Source: Methanosphaera sp.
GTDB lineage: Archaea > Methanobacteriota > Methanobacteria > Methanobacteriales > Methanobacteriaceae
Assembly: GCA_013330915.1 (NCBI GenBank)
Contig: DUHK01000083.1
Span: 1 to 14,168, forward strand
DNA: 14,168 nt
Direction of reading: 5' to 3'
A model generated the notes under the pieces. The model ran no database searches, was not told the DNA's origin, and worked only from the letters and a program-made list of their open reading frames with translations. Position 1 is the stretch's first letter; each line of letters starts with the position of its first letter. Below are positions 1 through 6,389 of the stretch, piece by piece. The translations under genes were made by a program, and so were the position numbers.

Positions 1-12
1 GGGGGGATGAAT

Positions 13-621
13 TTATGGGTTTTTGTATGCTATTTCCCATTTGTCCTTACCAAAGACCACACAACTTGTTACAGGGTTTGTGAATTCTTCGAAAGATCCT
101 TTTCCATATATGTACTCTGCTGCTTCCTGAGCGTTTTCGGCCTCGAACACAACACTTCTTGGTGAGTTGTGTTCATAGGTGGACACGTAATATACTTCAC
201 CAGGGTTTACCTTTATGACTTCTATTCCGTCATCTCTGACGGTTCCTATAAATCCTTCACCATCAAGGTTTATTACACCACCGATACGTGGGGTGTTGTA
301 ATCATCCTTTTCATAGTCCATTGCAAGTAGGCTTAATGCAAGGGCATCTCTCATGTTCATGCCTTCACGTATCTTTCCTGCAATTATGTCTGTATGGGAA
401 CCGTTGGTTATTACACAAACGTCATCAATTATGTCAACACAGTTGTAACTTATGTACGGGTTTTTGTATATGTCGTCTTCTGAACCTTCGGTCGGGACGA
501 TTGATGCTTTTTCACCGTTTACCACGGTTTGTCTGTTTGGAAATGATCTGCTTGATACACGGTAAGCAGCAATAATTCCATTTTCATTACTTCCTATTGA
601 TATTATTCTTCCTAAATACAT
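13..621 (-). CDS. purO: IMP cyclohydrolase, archaeal type
   Basis: PurO catalyses the last step of IMP synthesis in the cytoplasm, closing the ring of FAICAR to IMP; it replaces the cyclohydrolase half of bacterial PurH. The 202-residue protein has the usual full length and starts MYLGRI. It carries the family-typical segments YRVSSRSFPNR (20-30), NPYISYNC (about 54-61), NGSHTD (about 73-78) and LLAMDYEKD (98-106), which closely match what I recall of the Methanothermobacter protein MTH1020. The start is supported by a strong AAGGAGA ribosome binding site at about 630-637. Only 20 bases separate it from the stop of exbD, so it is probably the last gene of the exbB-exbD-purO operon. The two transport-like genes have no obvious link to purine synthesis. 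The assignment is secure. Confidence 0.95.
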   Translation of the reverse strand: MYLGRIISIGSNENGIIAAYRVSSRSFPNRQTVVNGEKASIVPTEGSEDDIYKNPYISYNCVDIIDDVCVITNGSHTDIIAGKIREGMNMRDALALSLLAMDYEKDDYNTPRIGGVINLDGEGFIGTVRDDGIEVIKVNPGEVYYVSTYEHNSPRSVVFEAENAQEAAEYIYGKGSFEEFTNPVTSCVVFGKDKWEIAYKNP

Positions 622-641
622 TGTTTGATTTCTCCTTTTGA

Positions 642-1049
642 TTACATTACAGGGGGTTTAACTGCTATATCCACCAGATCATCTGGTGCGGTTATGGTAA
701 TGCTTCCTGTCGATGAATCCATCATGATCTGTCCCTCATCCATTACCCTTGTATGTACCGCTATTGATCCACTACGAATGTCTGAGGAATGGTCTACTCC
801 ATTAACAGTTACCTTTTTAAGACCATTCAATGGTAACAGGTAATATTCTGAATCTCCTGTGGCACTTGTTGGTTTTGCAGATATTTGGTCTGCAGAATAC
901 TCATCAGGGATTGTATCCAATGGATGCTGACTTAACATCACCAATAGAAATATCATTATGGTAAATATTACGTCCAGTAGAGGAACCAGGTTGATGTTTG
1001 GATTTTGATGTTCTACCTTGTTTTTGTATCTTTTCGTATCTATAGCCAT
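642..1049 (-). CDS. exbD: ExbD/TolR-family biopolymer transport protein
   Basis: This is the small subunit of an ExbB-ExbD/TolQ-TolR/MotAB-type proton channel that couples the membrane proton gradient to work on a partner protein. The 135-residue chain has the family plan: a short charged cytoplasmic N-terminus, one membrane segment (about 19-40, NINLVPLLDVIF followed by a hydrophobic run), and an extracytoplasmic domain of about 95 residues. Asp26 in the VPLLDV motif corresponds to the essential proton-carrying aspartate of ExbD/TolR. It lies 15 bases downstream of exbB, in the same operon. Its ribosome binding site is weak (an AGGGAC-like sequence), which suggests coupling to exbB translation. 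No TonB or TolA is nearby, so the driven partner is unknown. The family is certain; the physiological role in an archaeon without an outer membrane is not known to me. Confidence 0.9.
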   Translation of the reverse strand: MAIDTKRYKNKVEHQNPNINLVPLLDVIFTIMIFLLVMLSQHPLDTIPDEYSADQISAKPTSATGDSEYYLLPLNGLKKVTVNGVDHSSDIRSGSIAVHTRVMDEGQIMMDSSTGSITITAPDDLVDIAVKPPVM

Positions 1050-1064
1050 TTGAGAACACTGTCC

Positions 1065-1907
1065 CTATTGTTTTAGTTTACTTTCAACTATACGGTTTTG
1101 TGTATCTGATTTTTCCCGTATGATTGTTTTAATTCCTTTTTCAAGCATGTTAGGTTTAAGGTATATCTTAAGGTTTGCCTGCTCATCCTGGATTTTTTTT
1201 ACCTGGATGATTCCAGGTGATTCCTGTAGTGCTTCGATTACTTCGTCGACATCCTTTTCTATCCACACTTTCATCTCAGCGTTTCTCCAGTTACTCATTT
1301 TCTTTGCAATTTCGATGTTGTCCAGTTGAATTTCGATCATGCTTTTGATATGTGTGTATAATGGTAAGAGAATAATCGCTACAGCCAATCCGAAGATTGT
1401 TGTAATAATTGCTATGTATATACCGTTTGCCATAAGGGACATGTCACTGTTTAATCCGAGGTCCTTGAATGTGTACCACATACCAATTACCGTACCGATA
1501 AGCCCTATTAACGGGGATACTTCAATTATTGTCTGTAACGTTGATAACCCTTTCATCATTTTACTCATTTCTACGATGAATACCTGTTCCATGTTGTCTT
1601 CAACTTCGGATTTGCTTCTGTATCCTATTTTCAGTGCTTCTGAAATAATTCTAGAAATAGGTGTTTTGAAGTTACCTATTGCTCTTAGTGCTTCTAATGA
1701 TCCTCCATGTGCCATAGATTCATTTACGATAATCATTATCTCTGACAGATCAACCTTTGATGCACGTCGAAGATATATTATTTTTTCAATTGCTAAAAAT
1801 AGTCCATATAATCCGATTATGGTAAGGAGGTATACTATTACTCCCCCACTTTGGAACATGGTTATGAAGTCGTTACCCGTAGATAGTATTGTTCCAATTA
1901 TGTCCAT
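1065..1907 (-). CDS. exbB: ExbB/TolQ/MotA-family proton channel protein
   Basis: This is the multi-pass partner of the neighbouring ExbD. The 280-residue protein shows three membrane segments: about 20-45; about 125-150, containing the family signature PLIGLIGTVIGMWYTF; and about 162-188. A cytoplasmic stretch of about 80 residues lies between the first and second, as in TolQ and ExbB. After the third segment comes an extra cytoplasmic tail of about 80 residues (200-280). Part of it (about 212-255) reads like a small beta-alpha-beta unit, which is longer than typical ExbB. The ATG at 1905-1907 has a good AAGGAGCT site at 1915-1922. As first gene of exbB-exbD-purO it follows a TATA-containing intergenic region. 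The function of the pair here is inferred only at family level. Confidence 0.9.
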   Translation of the reverse strand: MDIIGTILSTGNDFITMFQSGGVIVYLLTIIGLYGLFLAIEKIIYLRRASKVDLSEIMIIVNESMAHGGSLEALRAIGNFKTPISRIISEALKIGYRSKSEVEDNMEQVFIVEMSKMMKGLSTLQTIIEVSPLIGLIGTVIGMWYTFKDLGLNSDMSLMANGIYIAIITTIFGLAVAIILLPLYTHIKSMIEIQLDNIEIAKKMSNWRNAEMKVWIEKDVDEVIEALQESPGIIQVKKIQDEQANLKIYLKPNMLEKGIKTIIREKSDTQNRIVESKLKQ

Positions 1908-1914
1908 TTGTTTT

Positions 1915-1965
1915 AGCTCCTTGCTATACTCTCTCGAATTCTATTATATTTAATATATATTAAGG
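1915..1965 (-). promoter_or_regulatory. Putative promoter and ribosome binding site of exbB-exbD-purO
   Basis: On the minus strand an AT-only TATA-like box (TTAATATATATTAA, 1949-1962) lies about 50 bases before the exbB ATG. It would place transcription start near 1930, giving a leader of roughly 20 bases that holds the AAGGAGCT site at 1915-1922. This is a pattern match; the AT-rich background makes TATA boxes easy to find by chance. Confidence 0.45.
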
Positions 1966-2024
1966 TTAGTTTTTTTTAGTATATATTTTTTTAAGATATT
2001 TCATTTTATGAATATTGGGAAAAA

Positions 2025-2660
2025 CTATTCCTTTTCTTCAAGGTTCTTAACGGTATTCCATGTTTGTCTTACTATTGGAGGATACTCTCCATTCAATGAT
2101 TTCAAATAGTTTATGGTGTATTTATCGCTTGGATATCCTGATCCTACTGCACCATATTCGTTTCTTATTATTGCCATCTGTTTATCTCGTTCTACTTTGG
2201 CGATTATGGAAGCTGCCGATACAATGTTGTATGTATCATCCGCCTTGTGTTCTGTGATCACTTTCATCTTGTGATTGATGTGCTGTATCTTGTTATGGAA
2301 CCTTTGTTCATTCACATCTATACAATCTATGCAACACATATCAGGATTAAAATGTTGTATAATTTCAGTCATTGCATTGGTTTCTATCTTGTTTAGGTTG
2401 GTTCCCTCATTTCGCATTGTGTCTATATCGTGGGCTGTTATAATCGTGGTTTTGAATTCTGTAATCTTCTTTATTTTTCTTGATATTGTCGTCCTGTTTT
2501 TTGGACTTAGTCTTTTGGAGTCCTTCACTCCTATCCTGTCAAGGAATCTTAGTTTTTTTCTTTTCATAAGGACTCCTCCTATTACTAGGGGACCAAGTAC
2601 TGAGCCTCTTCCGGCTTCATCTATTCCAAGAACCAGGCTGTCATCGTTTAATGTATCCAT
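2025..2660 (-). CDS. rnhB: Ribonuclease HII
   Basis: RNase HII cleaves RNA in RNA-DNA hybrids and removes single ribonucleotides misincorporated into DNA. The 211-residue length is normal for the archaeal enzyme. The DEAGRGSVLGP signature (14-24) supplies catalytic Asp14 and Glu15. Asp112 (in CIDCID) and Asp141 (in EHKADDTY) complete the four acidic metal ligands. The downstream VSAASIIAKVERD and GSGYPSD motifs are also intact, so the enzyme should be active. It is transcribed in the same direction as exbB but separated by 117 bases with its own promoter-like region on either side, so it is probably its own unit. The ribosome binding site before the ATG is weak (GAGAG, about 11 bases upstream). 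Confidence 0.96.
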   Translation of the reverse strand: MDTLNDDSLVLGIDEAGRGSVLGPLVIGGVLMKRKKLRFLDRIGVKDSKRLSPKNRTTISRKIKKITEFKTTIITAHDIDTMRNEGTNLNKIETNAMTEIIQHFNPDMCCIDCIDVNEQRFHNKIQHINHKMKVITEHKADDTYNIVSAASIIAKVERDKQMAIIRNEYGAVGSGYPSDKYTINYLKSLNGEYPPIVRQTWNTVKNLEEKE

Positions 2661-2740
2661 ATTATTTTATCTCTCATTGCTCTTCGTTATTTTATTTTCT
2701 GTTGACCAGTTTATTTATTATTTTTTGTATTTTAATATAA

Positions 2741-2756
2741 AATTTTATATATAATT
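2741..2756 (-). promoter_or_regulatory. Putative TATA box for rnhB
   Basis: Minus-strand TTATATATAAAATTTT-like sequence about 85-95 bases before the rnhB ATG. It would give a leader of roughly 60 bases. The whole 2661-2918 stretch is strongly AT-rich and divergent promoters must lie in it, but the exact box is uncertain. I see no gene in that stretch. Confidence 0.35.
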
Positions 2757-2868
2757 TTAATCAATGTTTAAGTATATATGCAAATTATTATTAAATTAAT
2801 AAAATCATATATTGAATTCAGATAAATGTATAAAAGTAGGATATTTGTGGGAAATAATATGTATTTTG

Positions 2869-2880
2869 TTATATATATTA
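2869..2880 (+). promoter_or_regulatory. Putative TATA box for pssA
   Basis: TTATATATATTA lies about 45 bases before the pssA ATG. It predicts a start of transcription near 2900 and a leader of about 15-20 bases containing the weak GGAAATGAT ribosome binding site at 2905-2913. It is a pattern match in AT-rich sequence. Confidence 0.4.
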
Positions 2881-2918
2881 TTATAATATCTAATTGATAA
2901 TTATGGAAATGATTTTTT

Positions 2919-3596
2919 ATGGAAACAAACATAATTAAAATGATGGGGATTGCTGATTTGGCCTCATTGGCAAATGCTGTTTCCGGTATGTTGGCCATAA
3001 TAATGGCATTTTATCAAAATTCGATATTCTGTGCAATATTTTTGGTATTGGCAGTGATTTTTGATGCTGTTGACGGACCTTTGGCAAGACATTTTCCGAA
3101 TGAAACCAGTGATGTTTTCGGAGAAACAATAGATTCACTGGCAGATGCCATATCCTTCGGGATTTCACCTGCCGTAATAATATATGAACTATTCCCGTCA
3201 CCGATAATGATTATTGCATCAGTTCTTCTGTTATGCTGTGGAATTCTAAGATTAAGCAGGTACAATACCATAATAACAGAGCAGGTCGGTCCTACAAAAA
3301 CATTCGTAGGATTGCCTATTCCAGTATCATCATTTATGTTATCTTTACTGTTGTTCTCACAGATTAAACAGACAGCACTGATATTTATAATAATGGTAAT
3401 AATTGCACTGCTGATGGTTTCATCCATAAAATATCCTAAAATCAAAAACACCAAGATATTTGTAGTGTGTGGAATACTTCTTTTAGCAACACTTATCCTT
3501 CCATTGAATAATATGTTGTTACATCTTCCATCATTACTTCTTATAATACTGGTAATAGGATATTTGTTATTGCCTTTTACAAAAATAAGCATTTAA
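2919..3596 (+). CDS. pssA: CDP-alcohol phosphatidyltransferase, probable archaetidylserine synthase
   Basis: This integral membrane enzyme transfers L-serine onto a CDP-activated archaeol lipid to give archaetidylserine, precursor of archaetidylethanolamine. The 225-residue protein carries the full CDP-alcohol phosphotransferase motif at about 49-79: FDAVDGPLAR, an eight-residue spacer, then G, D and D (FGETIDSLADAISFG), which holds the metal and CDP ligands. About six to seven hydrophobic segments surround it, with the last at the C-terminus. The length and the spacing ending in DAISFG fit the serine-transferring PssA branch rather than the inositol- or glycerol-transferring ones. The start has a GGAAATGAT site six bases upstream. 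It heads a plus-strand group with a DUF515-like gene and mptD. The family is certain; serine as substrate is inferred from similarity to the methanobacterial enzyme. Confidence 0.9.
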   Translation: METNIIKMMGIADLASLANAVSGMLAIIMAFYQNSIFCAIFLVLAVIFDAVDGPLARHFPNETSDVFGETIDSLADAISFGISPAVIIYELFPSPIMIIASVLLLCCGILRLSRYNTIITEQVGPTKTFVGLPIPVSSFMLSLLLFSQIKQTALIFIIMVIIALLMVSSIKYPKIKNTKIFVVCGILLLATLILPLNNMLLHLPSLLLIILVIGYLLLPFTKISI

Positions 3597-3601
3597 ACCC
3601 C

Positions 3602-3638
3602 CTATTTTTATACTTTTTTTTAGACGCGTTAAACAGTT
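3602..3638 (+). promoter_or_regulatory. TATA-like box and T-tract between pssA and the DUF515-like gene
   Basis: CTATTTTTATAC (3602-3612) lies about 31 bases before the ATG at 3639 and is followed by a run of eight T (3614-3621). No Shine-Dalgarno sequence is visible before 3639. The spacing fits a leaderless transcript starting at or next to the ATG. The T-tract could alternatively end the pssA transcript, as archaeal termination works on U-tracts. Confidence 0.4.
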
Positions 3639-4712
3639 ATGAAAGATATTAAAGAAAAATTAGAAGAATATTACAGGAATCTCAACACCCTGCTCGATAG
3701 TGATGATGATTCGCCAAAATTACTCCACAGAAAGAATACAACTTCACAACAGAACACAGAGTTGTTAACGGGAATAATAGTTTTATTCCTAATAGTTTCA
3801 ATACTTCTCTCATTGGCTTATTATTTTCTGATATTTGCACCTCAGCAGGAGCAATTATCAGATTTGAAGCAGGAAAAAATAAACAGGGTAAATGTGTTGC
3901 TCGCAGACGGTGATGATCATAACCGTGAATTTATAATTTCTCAGATTAATAACTGCAGTGATATAAAAAGATTGGAGCAGATGGATGTTGATGCCATGAT
4001 ATACCCATTCTTAAAAAGTATGCTGCTTGAGCAGCTGGATGAATATAAGGACAACTACGGCAGGGTGGAAATCACTAGCGAAAACATGACGGATATAATG
4101 AAAACAGATAATGCCCGGAATTACATCAATTCCAGGGATTCATTAACACTCTCCACAATATCTGTCCGACCTGTTGAATCCGTGATAATTCCCTTAAGCA
4201 TAAACAGAAAACAGGCTGCCAGCGGACTTATCACGGAAGGAAACATTGTTGACATTTACACTACAAACAACATTCTATTGCAACGTCAAGATGATGATGG
4301 TGATAACATTTCACAATATTCTCATTACAATTCATCTTCAAGGATAGCCGGTGGCTGCAGGATAGTATCAATACTACGTTCCAAAGATTCTGCAGTTATA
4401 GATCAAAACATGGAATTGTCCGAGTATCCCCGAAACAGAAATCTGTCTCAGTCTTCGCTTTTGGATCTTGAAGAGATACTTTCTTCCAGGGCTGCAGGAG
4501 TATATGATGATAAACAGATTAGAATATTGTGGGATGATTATGCAACAAGATTATCCAATTATGAGAGAAAATCAAAAATAGGTGAGTTGGATGTATGGTA
4601 TATTATTATGTTGGAGGTTCCCTCAGATAGTGTGGAATATATAATAAATAATATGGATAATATTATATTAACCATTCCTACCTATGATGCACCGTCATGG
4701 GTAAGATTATAA
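3639..4712 (+). CDS. Membrane-anchored DUF515-like protein with CpaB/SAF-like features
   Basis: Function unknown. The 357-residue protein has a cytoplasmic N-terminus of about 40 residues rich in Asp and Lys, one strong membrane segment (about 43-67), a short helical linker, and a large presumably extracytoplasmic part. Within that, the segment about 178-210 (PVESVIIPLSI through SGLITEGNIVDIYTTN) resembles the conserved core of CpaB/RcpC pilus-assembly proteins, where a SAF-like fold precedes a PGDRVD-type motif. The end (about 317-348, DVWYIIMLEVPSDSVEYI and LTIPTY) resembles the last strand-helix-strand of the same family. From memory this architecture matches the archaeal DUF515 family; I could not search. 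The middle part is Ser/Asn/Asp rich and looks variable. It sits 42 bases after pssA and 20 bases before mptD. Confidence is high that it is a gene, moderate for the family, and low for any function. Confidence 0.7.
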   Translation: MKDIKEKLEEYYRNLNTLLDSDDDSPKLLHRKNTTSQQNTELLTGIIVLFLIVSILLSLAYYFLIFAPQQEQLSDLKQEKINRVNVLLADGDDHNREFIISQINNCSDIKRLEQMDVDAMIYPFLKSMLLEQLDEYKDNYGRVEITSENMTDIMKTDNARNYINSRDSLTLSTISVRPVESVIIPLSINRKQAASGLITEGNIVDIYTTNNILLQRQDDDGDNISQYSHYNSSSRIAGGCRIVSILRSKDSAVIDQNMELSEYPRNRNLSQSSLLDLEEILSSRAAGVYDDKQIRILWDDYATRLSNYERKSKIGELDVWYIIMLEVPSDSVEYIINNMDNIILTIPTYDAPSWVRL

Positions 4713-4722
4713 AGAAAGTTGT

Positions 4723-4728
4723 GGTGAT
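4723..4728 (+). promoter_or_regulatory. Ribosome binding site deciding the mptD start
   Basis: GGTGAT matches the anti-Shine-Dalgarno tail and lies four bases before the ATG at 4733. The longer in-frame ATG at 4697, which overlaps the upstream gene, has no such site, so the internal start is preferred. Confidence 0.6.
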
Positions 4729-4732
4729 AAAT

Positions 4733-5092
4733 ATGAAAGAAGAGGATTATTTTAGTAATTTAACTGACAGGGAACGTGCCATATTTGAGGGTGGTATAAG
4801 TATGGGTTCATTGTTTCATCAGTTTGTTGGAACACCGGTCAGTTTGGATACGGTAGACTCTCTTGAGGTGGCCATCAGGGAAAGTATCATGCTTCAGCCT
4901 GCAATAATTGATGTCAGTGTTAAACTGGATAAGCAATTGATTGAAAAGTCAAGTGGCGCCATGGGATACACTTCTCTTTCGGGAGAAATGTTGAATGTAA
5001 AACTGACCACTCAAATTAATCAAAAAGTGATAACTACATGTATATCATATGATGAAAATTTACATTATCCGATGATGTATATTGAGGACTAA
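4733..5092 (+). CDS. mptD: Archaeal dihydroneopterin aldolase (methanopterin synthesis)
   Basis: MptD cleaves 7,8-dihydroneopterin to 6-hydroxymethyl-7,8-dihydropterin and glycolaldehyde, an early step toward the pterin part of tetrahydromethanopterin. The protein is 119 residues from this start. It has the family's near-invariant N-terminal block LTDRERAIFEGGISMGSLFH, followed by QFVGTPVS, a long helix region ending LQP, and a C-terminal MYIED. This closely resembles the Methanocaldococcus MJ1585-type enzyme, which is not homologous in sequence to bacterial FolB. A start at 4697 would add 12 residues that match nothing in the family and has no ribosome binding site. It is last in the pssA / DUF515-like / mptD group and converges on the coiled-coil gene. 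Confidence 0.92.
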   Translation: MKEEDYFSNLTDRERAIFEGGISMGSLFHQFVGTPVSLDTVDSLEVAIRESIMLQPAIIDVSVKLDKQLIEKSSGAMGYTSLSGEMLNVKLTTQINQKVITTCISYDENLHYPMMYIED

Positions 5093-5118
5093 AAAACATT
5101 TCCCCCATTTTTGTTTTT
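5091..5118. terminator. Convergent U-tract terminator region
   Basis: The 24 bases between the stops of mptD and the convergent coiled-coil gene hold T-tracts for both directions. These are ATTTTTGTTTTT (about 5107-5118) for the plus transcript and TTTTTT on the minus strand (5091-5096). No stable hairpin is seen. U-tract termination is typical in archaea, so the call is by position and composition. Confidence 0.4.
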
Positions 5119-5839
5119 AATCTCCATCGTCTGATTTACCCGGTTGCAATTCCTTGATTTCACTAGGCAATCTGTTGAAGAGTCTGTCAATAAAACTCAT
5201 GTTTTTAACCTGACCAATCGCAAAGCTGTATTTTTCCAAACGTTTAAGAGTATCGTTCAATTCGTCCTGTGTCTTATTAAGACGTTCCTGTGCATGTTCT
5301 CTTTTGTTTTTTATTTTTGTATTTTCCTTTACCTGTCTGTTTGTCTCTTCAACCTGCTCAATGTATTTATCTTCCAAACGCTTATTTTCATTCTTTAAGT
5401 TATTGTTTTCATCAAGCAATCTTGTATTTTCATTATTCAGGACTTCAACTTCTTTTTCAAGACTGTCTAAACTGCCTTTCAACCCGTTTCTTTCATATTC
5501 AAGCGTACTTAAATCATTTTCCAGTTTTTTTATAATTTCATCCTTTCTTTTTAGGGAGGTCATACTTTCAAGAAGATCATCATTCAATTTTTTATTCTCC
5601 TCAAGTAACTGACTGACTTCATCCTGAAGATTTTTGTTTTCATCATTTAGATTGTTGATTTTTGCTTTTGTTTTTTCAACGTTCAAGACGTCATTATCCA
5701 CATAGTTTTCAATGGCTTTTTCTATCTCTTGTGATGTGTGCTTGTATGTGGTTCCATATTCCTCTTCAATTTTTTCCTGAAATTTCTCCCATAACTTATT
5801 ATTCATTTTTATGGTTTTTCTAACGTACTCTTCACTCAT
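5117..5839 (-). CDS. Ribbon-helix-helix-like N-terminus with long coiled coil, function unknown
   Basis: Not recognised as a named family. The 240-residue protein starts with about 50 residues that fit a ribbon-helix-helix DNA-binding plan: a basic strand (VRKTIKM, 6-12), a first helix (about 13-28) and a second helix (about 35-48, TSQEIEKAIENYV). From about 55 to 204 it is an almost unbroken, highly charged coiled coil rich in Lys, Glu, Asn and Leu with heptad spacing. The C-terminus (about 204-233) is different: YSFAIGQVKNMSFIDRLFNRLP looks like a short amphipathic capping or docking segment. Start: ATG at 5837-5839 with AGGAGT at 5848-5853. A TATA box and a 20-base palindrome lie just upstream, suggesting autoregulation. 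It could be a transcription factor, a partition or chromosome-organising protein, or a structural protein; the N-terminal fold is inferred from pattern only. Confidence 0.75.
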   Translation of the reverse strand: MSEEYVRKTIKMNNKLWEKFQEKIEEEYGTTYKHTSQEIEKAIENYVDNDVLNVEKTKAKINNLNDENKNLQDEVSQLLEENKKLNDDLLESMTSLKRKDEIIKKLENDLSTLEYERNGLKGSLDSLEKEVEVLNNENTRLLDENNNLKNENKRLEDKYIEQVEETNRQVKENTKIKNKREHAQERLNKTQDELNDTLKRLEKYSFAIGQVKNMSFIDRLFNRLPSEIKELQPGKSDDGD

Positions 5840-5874
5840 AAAACATGACTCCTGATATAATATATGCCATGAAA

Positions 5875-5886
5875 TTTATATAAAAA
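5875..5886 (-). promoter_or_regulatory. Putative TATA box for the RHH-coiled-coil gene
   Basis: On the minus strand TTTTTATATAAA lies about 36-47 bases before the ATG at 5839. It predicts a transcription start near 5854, just ahead of the AGGAGT ribosome binding site. Its upstream edge touches the palindrome at 5884-5903. Confidence 0.5.
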
Positions 5887-5903
5887 TGTTGATTTCAACA
5901 TTT
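5884..5903. repeat. 20-base palindrome next to a TATA box, candidate operator
   Basis: The arms AAATGTTGA and TCAACATTT are perfect inverted copies separated by TT. The site occupies the position where the TFB recognition element should sit for the RHH-coiled-coil gene, so a dimeric protein bound here would be expected to block promoter use. Ribbon-helix-helix proteins bind as dimers to such sites and often control their own genes. I saw no second full copy in the window. Confidence 0.6.
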
Positions 5904-5905
5904 CA

Positions 5906-5919
5906 AAAAACATCATTTG
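5906..5919 (+). repeat. 14-base direct repeat, copy 1
   Basis: AAAAACATCATTTG, identical to the copy at 6123-6136. It begins three bases after the palindrome. Confidence 0.6.
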
Positions 5920-5949
5920 TATATATCAATTCACCATGGGATGACCGAT

Positions 5950-5977
5950 TGATGAAATCATCTTTTCAATTTCATCA
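5950..5977. repeat. Inverted repeat with 9-base arms
   Basis: Arms TGATGAAAT (5950-5958) and ATTTCATCA (5969-5977) are perfect inverted copies around a 10-base loop. The left arm also overlaps a smaller palindrome, GATGAAATCATC (5951-5962). It could be a protein site or a transcript hairpin; its role is unknown. Confidence 0.5.
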
Positions 5978-6122
5978 TTTCTTCCACAAAAACACATTCA
6001 TGATAATCTATGTATTTTCACATAATCTAAAAAAAATTTTCTAAAATCATACACAAAAAAATATGTTTTACAAAAGATGATTTTTGTTTTTAAAAACTTA
6101 TACAACAATGTTAAAAAAGGAT

Positions 6123-6136
6123 AAAAACATCATTTG
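6123..6136 (+). repeat. 14-base direct repeat, copy 2
   Basis: AAAAACATCATTTG, identical to 5906-5919, 217 bases downstream. A related inverted version (CAAAAGATGATTTTT) lies between the two at about 6071-6085. Confidence 0.6.
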
Positions 6137-6339
6137 CAATATTATCTAATTAATCAAGGTATTTTAATAATCCTCATAAAAACACCCATCATAAAATATT
6201 TCCAATACTGTCCTATTAAACTGGATAATACATTATTAATCGTGATAAATTTTACAAACTTTTAATATTATAAGAGACATATATTTAAAACAATGTGAGA
6301 AAATGGATGATATAATATATATTATTATTCAACTTACAC

Positions 6340-6360
6340 TTCATGATGACAATTCATGAA
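6340..6360. repeat. Inverted repeat upstream of the kor promoter, candidate operator
   Basis: Arms TTCATGA (6340-6346) and TCATGAA (6354-6360) flank a 7-base spacer. Its end lies about 20 bases before the nearest kor TATA-like box and downstream of another at about 6307-6326, so it could act as an operator or activator site. Regulation is inferred from position. Confidence 0.4.
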
Positions 6361-6378
6361 CCAAAACACAATTTAAGT

Positions 6379-6389
6379 TATATTATATT
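6379..6389 (+). promoter_or_regulatory. Putative TATA box of the kor-sucC operon
   Basis: TATATTATATT-like sequence about 55-65 bases before the korD start. It would give transcription start near 6410 and a leader of about 35 bases. A second TATA-like stretch at 6307-6326 is an alternative that would give a leader of about 100 bases containing the inverted repeat. Confidence 0.4.

Noticed and set aside
1339..1953. 204-codon plus-strand frame opposite exbB
   Set aside because: Antisense shadow of a well-supported gene; no ribosome binding site or family motif.
2768..2998. 76-codon minus-strand frame in the rnhB-pssA gap
   Set aside because: Low-complexity Ile/Tyr/Asn product typical of translated AT-rich spacer, and it overlaps the start of pssA.
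3014..3592. 192-codon minus-strand frame opposite pssA
   Set aside because: Antisense shadow of the CDP-alcohol phosphotransferase gene, without motifs.
4697..4732. Longer mptD start overlapping the upstream gene
   Set aside because: No ribosome binding site, and the added residues do not match the family; the internal ATG has GGTGAT at good spacing.
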